NCBI RefSeq assembly: GCF_000969985.1
Contig: NZ_CP009526.1
Span: 4,650,001 to 4,714,000, forward strand
Source: Methanosarcina barkeri str. Wiesmoor
GTDB lineage: Archaea > Halobacteriota > Methanosarcinia > Methanosarcinales > Methanosarcinaceae
Direction: 5' to 3'
Length of the DNA stretch: 64,000 bases
The position numbers were made by a program, and so were the translations under genes. The notes under the pieces were generated by a model, which did not search any database, was not told where the DNA came from, and worked only from the letters and a program-made list of their open reading frames with translations. Below are positions 54,668-62,722 of this stretch, in pieces; position 1 is the stretch's first letter; each line of letters begins with the position of its first letter.

Positions 54668-56755
54668 TCAGGTATACTCTATAGTGAGTTTGGGTCTCTG
54701 ATTTTTATTTTGCCAGTTGGAACTGTAGAAAGCTACATAGTTTTCATCTTCCTCGTGGGCTTTTATAAGGAAACCTGTATTCTCGTACTTTCCGCTTATA
54801 TATTCCTGCACAAGTTCTGTTACATCTAGGTCGTAGTAGCGGTTGTCAGGGGTTTCATCTCCACTGATAGTTACCTTGGCATATGGAGTGCTTCCCTGGA
54901 AAATCCCATTCCGGTCATACCAGTCTCCTCCAGAGTTTTTCCAAGGGTCATTAGATTCCCTCTGCTGCCAGGTAACATGTTCTCTGCACCATTTCGTAGG
55001 CCTGTATACTTCCAGTATGGTATCCTTCGATCTTATTTGATTCTCCGGATAGTACCAGAATAAAGATAGGGTTGCCTCATCAACCTGGTCAGTCTGATTA
55101 AGTGAACTCAGATCAAAGATTATAACGCCTCTGTAAATGCCTCCATCGGATTTTTTTCCGACATCTATATACTCACTATCACTAAAAGTGATATTTGGAG
55201 CTTCTTCTCTCAGCCTGTTGTCAGAAATAATGAAAGGTAAAGCAATTTTAAGGTTTTCCGCTTTATCAGACTGCATCGAAAGATTTAAGAATAATTTTTT
55301 CAGGAACCTTATAAACTCTGAAAAAGCCCTTTTAAGACTCGACTCAAAGCCTTCTTCCTGTCCGGTCTGGACTTTGCTTTCATTTATCTCATAAGGCATC
55401 TGTGGTCCAGCAGACATAGCTTCACTCCAGGGAAAGTCCTTACCCAAAGACTCATTGGTGTTCAACTTCGCTGCAAGTTCTGAGTCAGCTTCAACGTCTG
55501 AGGTAGAATTTACACCCATATAATTTCCACCGGCGTTGCCTGAAAGACAATTGTTTTCCAGGATAAAGGAATGGGTATTTTTTAGATGGTTGTATACAGC
55601 ATATCCATCTCCAGCTGCAGGACTAGACTGTGTATTAATTATTATATTATTTTTCACGATAGTTATATAGCCTGAACCTGGGGCCGAAAATTCATCACTG
55701 ACCTGTTTATGGGCAATAGCAGCTCCATAGCATCCGTCAAATTTATTGTTCTCTATCATGGTATTTTGGACACCATTAAGCACTATGCCCCCTGACCAGT
55801 CCGCACCCTCGTTAATACCGGTTTTATAAAATTTATTATGGTGTATGAATATATCTTTTGCAGAATCTTTAGAATACCCGGATCCATAGCCTGTAATCCA
55901 TATACCTGCTGTGTTCGTCTCATATAGCAGATTATTGTAGATCTCGATATCATTCATCACAGTTGACGGACCAATTTTCTGGATTTCGATTCCTGCCCCA
56001 CCCCCTCCTTCTGAGTTAATTATATTGTTATAGAATTTTACATGGTTTGTATTGTAAATTCTCAAACCGCTATTCGTTCTGCACGTTATTTTATTATTCC
56101 AGGCCTCTATATTCGAAGAATAGATAGCGTAGAGGACGTCATGCCCTAACTTATATACCCGGTTATTGTAAAACTTAACACCTGAACATTTTACGGCTTT
56201 AAGCCCATCGCCATGGCTGTCATGCATATACATATCGTGAACCTGTATATTCTCGCAGTTAAGGACATGGATCAGGTTATGATATCCTTTCCCCCTATTC
56301 TTTTCATTGTTTTTATCGTGATTTCCGTCAATCTCAAATCCCCTTATAGTAATATCATGATTTCCAACACTGTCCATCTGCGTAATCATAGGTTTTTCTA
56401 GAGGCCAACCTGCTTTATCTTCAAGTTTGATTACGGCTGTAGAATCTCCTGCCAGAATAGTGTCGTTTCCAATAAAAATACTGTCCGAGATGATGTATGT
56501 ATTGGGGCCCTTCAGATGAACGGTTGTGAACTGAGGGTTTTCTGCAACATATGCAAGAGCTTTGTTTATCTCTACCTGGTCGTCACTTCCATCACAGTTA
56601 AAGTCCCCACTTCCATTGGTAGCAACATAAACTGTTGTACAGGATGTCTTTGATAAAGTGAGAGTTATACTTACGATTATAAAAACAAAAATTATATTAA
56701 GAAACAATAACTTTTTTCTGTCTCCCCATTTATACGTTAGCTTCTTTCCATTCAT
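54668..56755 (-). CDS. Disaggregatase-family secreted protein 5 (beta-helix plus one repeat)
   Basis: A 695-residue protein with an N-terminal hydrophobic signal or anchor (LLFLNIIFVFIIVSITL, about 17-33) and the disaggregatase motif VYVATNGSGDFNCDGSDD. A beta-helix (about 120-430) lacks the last turns and the CIDSGY block seen in the array proteins. A linker with an amphipathic stretch (EFIRFLKKLFLNLSMQ) follows, then one disaggregatase-related repeat (DNRLREEAPNITFSDSEYID to PKLTIEYT). The ATG at 56755 has GGGGAT five bases upstream; a start at 56791 adds 12 residues. It is separate from the plus-strand array and about as diverged from it as protein 6. Likely an extracellular matrix enzyme. 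Confidence 0.8.
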   Translation of the reverse strand: MNGKKLTYKWGDRKKLLFLNIIFVFIIVSITLTLSKTSCTTVYVATNGSGDFNCDGSDDQVEINKALAYVAENPQFTTVHLKGPNTYIISDSIFIGNDTILAGDSTAVIKLEDKAGWPLEKPMITQMDSVGNHDITIRGFEIDGNHDKNNEKNRGKGYHNLIHVLNCENIQVHDMYMHDSHGDGLKAVKCSGVKFYNNRVYKLGHDVLYAIYSSNIEAWNNKITCRTNSGLRIYNTNHVKFYNNIINSEGGGGAGIEIQKIGPSTVMNDIEIYNNLLYETNTAGIWITGYGSGYSKDSAKDIFIHHNKFYKTGINEGADWSGGIVLNGVQNTMIENNKFDGCYGAAIAHKQVSDEFSAPGSGYITIVKNNIIINTQSSPAAGDGYAVYNHLKNTHSFILENNCLSGNAGGNYMGVNSTSDVEADSELAAKLNTNESLGKDFPWSEAMSAGPQMPYEINESKVQTGQEEGFESSLKRAFSEFIRFLKKLFLNLSMQSDKAENLKIALPFIISDNRLREEAPNITFSDSEYIDVGKKSDGGIYRGVIIFDLSSLNQTDQVDEATLSLFWYYPENQIRSKDTILEVYRPTKWCREHVTWQQRESNDPWKNSGGDWYDRNGIFQGSTPYAKVTISGDETPDNRYYDLDVTELVQEYISGKYENTGFLIKAHEEDENYVAFYSSNWQNKNQRPKLTIEYT

Positions 56756-56944
56756 TTCAAATCCCCAATATATTGAACTATAATTCTTCAATATTAAAAA
56801 ATTTATCTTTTAGGACTGCAAATAAACTCCCCTCAAAAATATTTGCATTCTTCCCACTGCTTGAATCTCAGAACTAAAGTTCTGAAAAGTGCATCTTAAC
56901 TTTAAAAATTAAAATACATTCATGGAAAATCTGAATTTTTAAAA

Positions 56945-57147
56945 TTTATTTCAGTTGAATACCCCGCTAGCTTGCTGCAGGGATGGAAACATTTCCCAGT
57001 AACCGTTGATGATAATATGATTCTCAATTCTATTTTTTGATTGTTAACTTCTGTTCAAACTAAATTGCTTAGGATTATTGTCTCCTTTTACGAAATTTGG
57101 AGTGGTGGCGCGAACATACCCGTTACTTGCTGCAGATACGCCACCGC
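56945..57147. repeat. Two related 40-50-bp repeats with stem-loop potential
   Basis: The first copy (56945-56983) reads TTTATTTCAGTTGAATACCCC..TAGCTTGCTGCAGG. The second (about 57115-57155) reads CCCGTTACTTGCTGCAG.TACGCCACCGCAACTTT. The copy at 60157 joins both halves. Around the second copy GGTGGCG (57103-57109) pairs with CGCCACC (57140-57146). They lie upstream of disaggregatase gene 5. Confidence 0.6.
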
Positions 57148-57171
57148 AACTTTTATTTTAACTTATTGAAT

Positions 57172-57312
57172 GAGCCCATCCCAAAATCAATTTTGTTCCC
57201 AAATTGACAGGAAATTCATAACATTATTTTCCACGATAAAACACCGATAAAAAACTCGATTTATTCATAATGGAGTAAGATTAGTAATTTTGAGTTTTGG
57301 GGGGTCAACTCG
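57172..57312. mobile_element. Degenerate MITE-like element related to the one at 17580
   Basis: The left end is GAGCCCATCCCAAAAT. The complement of the right end reads GACCCCCCAAAACTCAAAATT, and its AAACTCAAAATT also occurs right after the left end of the 129-bp element at 17580. Its size (about 140 bp) fits. The ends are poorly matched to each other, so this is a weak call. Confidence 0.35.
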
Positions 57313-57611
57313 AATTTAAAAATTTGCCTGTTAATTTTCACCTAGATATGAAGTAAAACTACCCATTGATAAGTAATTCTTATAAGAAGCACTCTTACTC
57401 TAAATTTTATATAAATCCTTACCATAATTGATTGAATTATCTAAGCTTATATATTTTAGGCTCTTGAACTCGTAAATCCCTTATAAATCCTTAGGGTTTA
57501 TCGGTTTACTTATATTCTACTTCAGGGAGTTTAGGAAGTTAAACTTAGCAGATTCTAGGAGATATCGGAACTTCTAAATTCTGCAAAAGTAAGTAAAGGG
57601 GGGACATAGTT

Positions 57612-58193
57612 ATTATTAAATCGAAAACAGATTACGATTTTTACGTTAAAGCGGACAAGTTTGCTTTAGGGAAACACACTAGAAGCCCTAGACTAATTGG
57701 TGACGATATATGGAAATTTCAGAGATTACTACGAAAAAATGAGTACTATCACAACTGTAAGAAATCTTTAATTTCCAAATTATATTTCAAATACTTATTA
57801 TTCAGGTTCTACACTATGAGTGTTCACCTAGGGTTCAGTATTCCAATAAATGTCTTTGGTCCAGGGTTGTGTATTGCCCATAGAGGAACTATCATTATAA
57901 ACAAAAATGCCAGGGTTGGGGAGAACTGCAGAATACATGCCTGTACTAATATAGGATCTAGCCAGGATGGGATTTCAGCCCCGCAAATTGGAAATAACGT
58001 ATATATAGGACCTGGTGCCAAAATTTTTGGAAATATCGTAATTGCCGACAATATAGCAATTGGAGCAAACTCCGTTGTAAATAAATCATTTTATGAAAAA
58101 GGCATTTCAATTGCAGGCATTCCTGCCAAAAAAATAAGCACTAAAGGATCAGATGGCATTATAGTTACAGCTACGCAAAATTGTAAAAAATAA
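57612..58193 (+). CDS. Serine-acetyltransferase-like hexapeptide protein without a canonical start
   Basis: The open frame runs from a TAA at 57594 to 58193. From about 57615 it encodes a full CysE/sugar-acetyltransferase-type protein of about 193 residues: KSKTDYDFYVKADKFALG and DDIWKFQRLLRKNEYYHNC, then a hexapeptide beta-helix (SIPINVFGPGLCIAHRGTII, NIGSSQDG, IGPGAKIFG) and a GIPAKKI end. An ATG at 57816 would drop the conserved N-terminal half. No ATG, GTG or TTG exists in frame before that, yet AAAGGGGGG at 57595-57603 is an excellent SD, with ATA (57606), GTT (57609) and ATT (57612) at start distance. It may use a near-cognate start or be a recent start-loss pseudogene. It probably acetylates a sugar of the locus. 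Confidence 0.65.
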   Translation: MIKSKTDYDFYVKADKFALGKHTRSPRLIGDDIWKFQRLLRKNEYYHNCKKSLISKLYFKYLLFRFYTMSVHLGFSIPINVFGPGLCIAHRGTIIINKNARVGENCRIHACTNIGSSQDGISAPQIGNNVYIGPGAKIFGNIVIADNIAIGANSVVNKSFYEKGISIAGIPAKKISTKGSDGIIVTATQNCKK

Positions 58194-58319
58194 TTTTGAT
58201 TTAAATAAGTGAGTACTACATAAATGAATATCACGTTCAGTAAATGAATTATAAATTGTTTAATCCTGTTTTTCTCTAATTAGCTAAATACTTTGCTAAT
58301 AAAATAAGCTAAGTAAGCT

Positions 58320-59933
58320 TTAATATAACATATTAAAGCAGAATAAAAAAAACATCTTCAGCAGCAGCCTGAAAGTTTTCCATTCTGGTGAAAATAGTTG
58401 GTTCCACCATACAACATATCCGGGTCTATTCCCTGAGATCGAAGCCCATTCAGTATTTCCATACCTGCCTATATTGGCCCTGCTTCCACTATTTCCTGGC
58501 TCCTTTGAATATTCAGAGTCCAGATAACCGGTGTCGATACATGGAGAACTTACAGTATCCTTTACCCACGTTTTTCCATTCCATCTTCCACCTGTTGATT
58601 TCAGATGATAATCATGATTTTTTTCGTTTGCAAAGTGGGGGTTTACATGGATGTCGCTTGTCGAACTGGCGTTTCTATAGTCTCCTGCTAAGTTATTGTA
58701 AAGGCAGTTATTTTCCAGCACAAAGGAATGCGTTTCAGGAAGATAATTAATAACTCCATATCCTGTCCCGCTTGGATCTTTTTTACGTTGCAGCATATTT
58801 ACAATAATATTATTGCGGACAATTGTGGTATATCCTGTATCTTTGGGTGAAAGATCGGTAGAATCATTCGTAGGATACATATGGACAAGCGCAGCATGAT
58901 ACGTACCATCAAATACGTTATTCTCAACAAGGGTATTGTAAAATCCACTTGTTACTATACCACCTACCCAATCTATGTTTGGGTTCGTACCGGTGCTATA
59001 GAAAATATTGTGGTGAATATATACGTTCTCTGCCTCTTCCCTGGGGTAAGAGTTACCATAGCCTAACAGCCAGATTCCGGGTCCATAGGTGTTATGAATA
59101 GTATTATTATACACCTCTATGTCATTCATTACACCTGTTGTTTTCTCAATCAGAATTCCAGAACCGCCAGCACTCCAGTGATAAAAGGAATCTATTATGT
59201 TATCATGGAACTTGACATGGTTTGAATTCCAGATTCTAAGACCGCTGTTAGTCCTGCAGGTTATCCTGTTTTTCCAGGCCTCAACGTTCAGGCAATCGAT
59301 GGCAAAAAGACCGTCATGCCCCAGTTTATATACTCGGTTATCGTAAAATTGGATATTAGAGCTTCTTTCTATCTTCAGCCCATCTCCGTGCCCGTCGTGC
59401 ATGTATATAGAGTGAACCTGAATATTGCTGGAATTAGAGAAATAAATCTGATTGTAACATCCCTCTCCTCTCTTTTTGTCTTCGTTCTTGTCATGATTTC
59501 CGTTGATTTCAAATCCTTTTATAGTGATATTCTGGCTTCCAGAACTGTCCATCTGCGTAATCAAGGGCTTATTCCTTGGCCAGCCTGCTTTATCTTCAAG
59601 TTTGATTACAGCTGTAGAATCTCCTGCCAGAATAGTGTCATTTCCAATTAAAATACTGTCCGAGATGATGTATGTATTGGGGCCCTTCAGATAAACGGTT
59701 GTGAACTGAGGGTTTTCTGCAACATATGCGAACGCTTTGTTTATTTCTACCTGGTCATTACTTCCATCGCAGTTAAAATTCCCTCTCCCGTCGGCAGAAA
59801 CGTAAACAGTTATACTGGATGATGTAGTGGAAAGAGCGGTGGTTCCTAATGCGATCAAAAAAACTAAAATTGTAAAGTAGACTACGTTTTTTTTCCTCTT
59901 TTGCCATCTATGTCTTAGACTTTCCCAGTTCAT
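58320..59933 (-). CDS. Disaggregatase-family secreted protein 6 (beta-helix only)
   Basis: A 537-residue protein with a basic N-terminus, a signal/anchor helix (about 17-36), VYVSADGRGNFNCDGSND, and a beta-helix with the full set of turns including the YHWSAGG and CIDTGY blocks (to about 495). Instead of disaggregatase-related repeats it ends in a short tail with a hydrophobic stretch (LLLKMFFLFCFNMLY). This could anchor it or be read from non-native sequence after a truncation. It shares long identical stretches with protein 5 at the N-terminus (NPQFTTV.LKGPNTYIISDS). The SD is AGGA before the ATG. Confidence 0.8.
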   Translation of the reverse strand: MNWESLRHRWQKRKKNVVYFTILVFLIALGTTALSTTSSSITVYVSADGRGNFNCDGSNDQVEINKAFAYVAENPQFTTVYLKGPNTYIISDSILIGNDTILAGDSTAVIKLEDKAGWPRNKPLITQMDSSGSQNITIKGFEINGNHDKNEDKKRGEGCYNQIYFSNSSNIQVHSIYMHDGHGDGLKIERSSNIQFYDNRVYKLGHDGLFAIDCLNVEAWKNRITCRTNSGLRIWNSNHVKFHDNIIDSFYHWSAGGSGILIEKTTGVMNDIEVYNNTIHNTYGPGIWLLGYGNSYPREEAENVYIHHNIFYSTGTNPNIDWVGGIVTSGFYNTLVENNVFDGTYHAALVHMYPTNDSTDLSPKDTGYTTIVRNNIIVNMLQRKKDPSGTGYGVINYLPETHSFVLENNCLYNNLAGDYRNASSTSDIHVNPHFANEKNHDYHLKSTGGRWNGKTWVKDTVSSPCIDTGYLDSEYSKEPGNSGSRANIGRYGNTEWASISGNRPGYVVWWNQLFSPEWKTFRLLLKMFFLFCFNMLY

Positions 59934-60815
59934 TTTTATTCCTATACTTTTTCAGTCTTAGCTTTCCAGGCATGAAAAAAACAATCTTCAGAGAATATTA
60001 TCAGTTAAATTTTAGCATAGATTAATATTTCTTTTTAATTCCATGGATTGTATAGTTAACTAAAGTGAACTTTTACCAGTTTTTTGCTTTTAAAGCCTCT
60101 GAAGTTTCTAGAAAACATAAAAACAAGAGTAATTAATTTATATAGTGTACAAGAAGTTTATTTCAGTTGAATACCCCATTGCTTGCTGCAGGTACGCCAG
60201 CGCAACTTTGATTCAAAAGATTTTTTGAGCCAGCATTACTAATTAATAAATTTAAACAATTGTTTTATTATCTAGACGTAAGGGAGGTAGGTTTGGACAA
60301 TGTATTCTTAACTGTCTCTGCAATCTTCCTGCAGTCTTCCTGCAAAATAGTAACATTTATTCCTGTTTCAACTTCTACAGTCTCCTTAATACCAGAGATT
60401 GCACTGCAACTTATTCTGTAGAACTCGGGCGTAGCTCGGAAATACTGAAAAAAAAGGTTCCTGCATTTTCAAGTAATTCATTAAGAAGTATAGGATATCT
60501 CAAACTAAATTTTATAAGCCTTTTTAAGTTGTCGGGTAGACAATTTGTCTATTGATCCTACATTTATATCTGTCTATATCTTTAAATTAGTAATTAAATT
60601 TTCAATGTTATATGCAAAAATGCTTTTCAAGATTATTTCCTACTTTTTATTTTTAATGAACATTCAAAAAATTTTTATACCCATGCGTCCCTTTTCTAAA
60701 TGTTAAATTTTTTGCTAAGTGAAATTCTCATTTATTCCCATTCGCATGTAATTTCACTATAAGTCAAAAATTTGTTATGTGATTATAAGCGCATTTGGTC
60801 GCGCGGTGGGGTCTT
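59934..60815. other. Intergenic region between divergent genes
   Basis: No gene seen. It holds the composite repeat at 60157 and AT-rich sequence. A CTGC-rich patch around 60315-60345 (TCTTCCTGCAGTCTTCCTGC) is an 11-base tandem duplication. The last 100 bases should contain the promoter of the NodB-type gene. Confidence 0.45.
60157..60204. repeat. Composite copy of the TTGAATACCCC / TTGCTGCAGG repeat
   Basis: It reads TTTATTTCAGTTGAATACCCC, then ATTGCTTGCTGCAGGTACGC and CAGCGCAACTTTGATT. Its first half matches 56945-56983 and its second half matches the copy near 57120. It lies about 220 bases upstream of disaggregatase gene 6, as the other copies do for gene 5. Confidence 0.65.
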
Positions 60816-61712
60816 ATGAAGGGGAGTTTTTCAGTTACAGTGGATCTTGAAGATTGGTATCATATTCCTTCAGTCTGCAGTTCTCCTTACGCCGTTTACA
60901 GGACTGTAAACGAGTTTTTTGAAAAATGGGAAGGCAGGTACGATTACCTGACTGAACCTACAAAAAGGGCATTGGATATTCTCGATGAGTTCAACGTGAC
61001 TGCTACTTTCTTTGTAGTTGCGGATATTGTAGAACACTATCCTGGACTTGTCGAGTCAATTGTGGAAAGAGGGCATGAAATTGCATGTCACGGTCTGCAT
61101 CACGCCTGCAAAATCAATCCTGAGACAAAGGAGCGATTAATGAGTAACGATGAATTCGAGCAGAAGACGTTGCGTGCGAAAAGAATTCTTGAAAAAGTTA
61201 GTGGGGAGAGAGTAGTAGGCTACAGGGCACCAAATGCCTTTATAGGTGGCTGGATGCTAGATTCACTTGAAAGCATCGGGTTCAGATATGATTCTTCAGT
61301 TTCCGTAAATTCTCTTTATAATAAAACGGATTCGTCCCTTAAGACAGTGTCATCTTTTCCTTACTATCCTTTAGAGAACGGGCTTGAGGCAGGCGAAGAC
61401 AGAAATTTTATTGAATTCCCCTGGGCATATTATCAGAACATACTTAAAATTCCGGCGTCAGGGGGTCCGATACTCCGCTTTCTTGGAGCCCCTCTGGTAT
61501 TGAATGGGCTTATCCAGAGTTTGAAAAGAGGACATACTATCTTTTATTTCCATCCAATTGATATTTCCTGTACTAAATTCCCTTCAGTAGGGAACAACAG
61601 ACCATTTTACTGGTGTATGAAGGGAAAGCTTGTAGAACGCAGAATTCGTCACATTCTGAAAGCTCTGAATGATGTTAATAAAGTGTGCCTAAGGGACTAC
61701 CCAGAAATATAG
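60816..61712 (+). CDS. NodB-type polysaccharide deacetylase (DUF3473 subgroup)
   Basis: A 298-residue CE4 protein. The catalytic motif is TVDLEDW (about 7-13), the histidine site is CHGLHH (about 97-102), then GYRAPN and a C-terminal FYFHPIDI with the late catalytic histidine. The C-terminal part (after about 200, EFPWAYYQN) matches the DUF3473 extension found in bacterial exopolysaccharide deacetylases. It has no signal peptide, so it should act in the cytosol on lipid-linked or nucleotide-linked sugar. The ATG at 60816 follows GGTGGGGT; a TTG at 60795 is unlikely. It is unrelated in detail to the three deacetylase-like paralogues. It lacks close neighbours. Confidence 0.87.
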   Translation: MKGSFSVTVDLEDWYHIPSVCSSPYAVYRTVNEFFEKWEGRYDYLTEPTKRALDILDEFNVTATFFVVADIVEHYPGLVESIVERGHEIACHGLHHACKINPETKERLMSNDEFEQKTLRAKRILEKVSGERVVGYRAPNAFIGGWMLDSLESIGFRYDSSVSVNSLYNKTDSSLKTVSSFPYYPLENGLEAGEDRNFIEFPWAYYQNILKIPASGGPILRFLGAPLVLNGLIQSLKRGHTIFYFHPIDISCTKFPSVGNNRPFYWCMKGKLVERRIRHILKALNDVNKVCLRDYPEI

Positions 61713-62722
61713 CCTTTAGAAAGGTTTTCTAGATATAATTGAAAGTTTGAAAAGAATCAGGATAAGTCTAAATTTTTAAACCCTACCCTATTATGTCTAA
61801 TTTTACTCTTCTAATCATAGATTATTGCTTTAAATCTACAATATACTTTTACAGTGATCGAAGTATTTACCAAAACTGATTTTTTTTAATTCCGAGATTT
61901 TCTTCCGTATCTCCTGACAGATGTGCAATCTAAAGGACAATAGGTTAATAATAATTGCAGAATAGCATAGCGATGAGTATAATAACAAGTATAATAAAGA
62001 ATAATTACAACTACAATAAAGAATAATTACAACTACAATAAAGAATAATTACAACTACAATAAAGAATAATCACAGCTGAATATTAATTATATAGGATAA
62101 ATATTTGTATCCTAAATCTATATTATTTATTAAAATAGATTTTAATTATATTTAATTTATACGATTTTACGGCATATTCCTCCATGTATTCCTCACTCTA
62201 TCTATTTCTCAGGGGAAACACCGAATTATCCTGATCTTAAACGAATGCTTTCTTCTGGAAGACTAGTTCGGGGCATGCAGAAGCTGGCAGGAATAGCAAA
62301 TAAATCTAATAAATGATATCTACTCCGTAAGGCTAAAACTGCATATAGTATTAGCAGAATTTGTACTCAAGAAGGATATACTTAATATACTGTGAGTTAA
62401 TTTGACAGAAATACTAAAGTCTCTGAATAAGGATATAGTACCCGAAAGACTTTAATTGTCGAAAAATTTTGACCCATCAAAACATTAATTAGGTTAAGGC
62501 AGGTATATCAAACTGCACTTAGGGCACAACCATTAATTATTTGTTGGGCTGATTGAATATAGGAAGAATACGATAGAGGAGAAACAAATAAACAAAATAT
62601 TAAGATCGAAAGTTTTTGGGCCTGTGTGCTGCCTGTAAAAAAACTCTTTAAGAGTGAAACCAAGTTTTCAGGAATAGATTATAGTTAGGTGCGGAAACTG
62701 GACTCTGTAATTTTCAAAAAGG
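61713..62722. other. Long intergenic region with tandem repeat
   Basis: About 1 kb without a supported gene, AT-rich, with a 22-base tandem repeat at 61990. The right part (62560-62720) is less AT-rich and may carry the promoter and leader of the membrane-protein gene. Confidence 0.45.
61990..62080. repeat. 22-bp tandem repeat (AATAAAGAATAATTACAACTAC)
   Basis: Three perfect copies of AATAAAGAATAATTACAACT followed by AC, plus a fourth with two changes (AATAAAGAATAATCACAGCT), lie head to tail without spacers. Non-coding. Confidence 0.9.

Noticed and set aside
61990-62080. 22-bp repeats as a CRISPR
   Set aside because: No unique spacers lie between the units.
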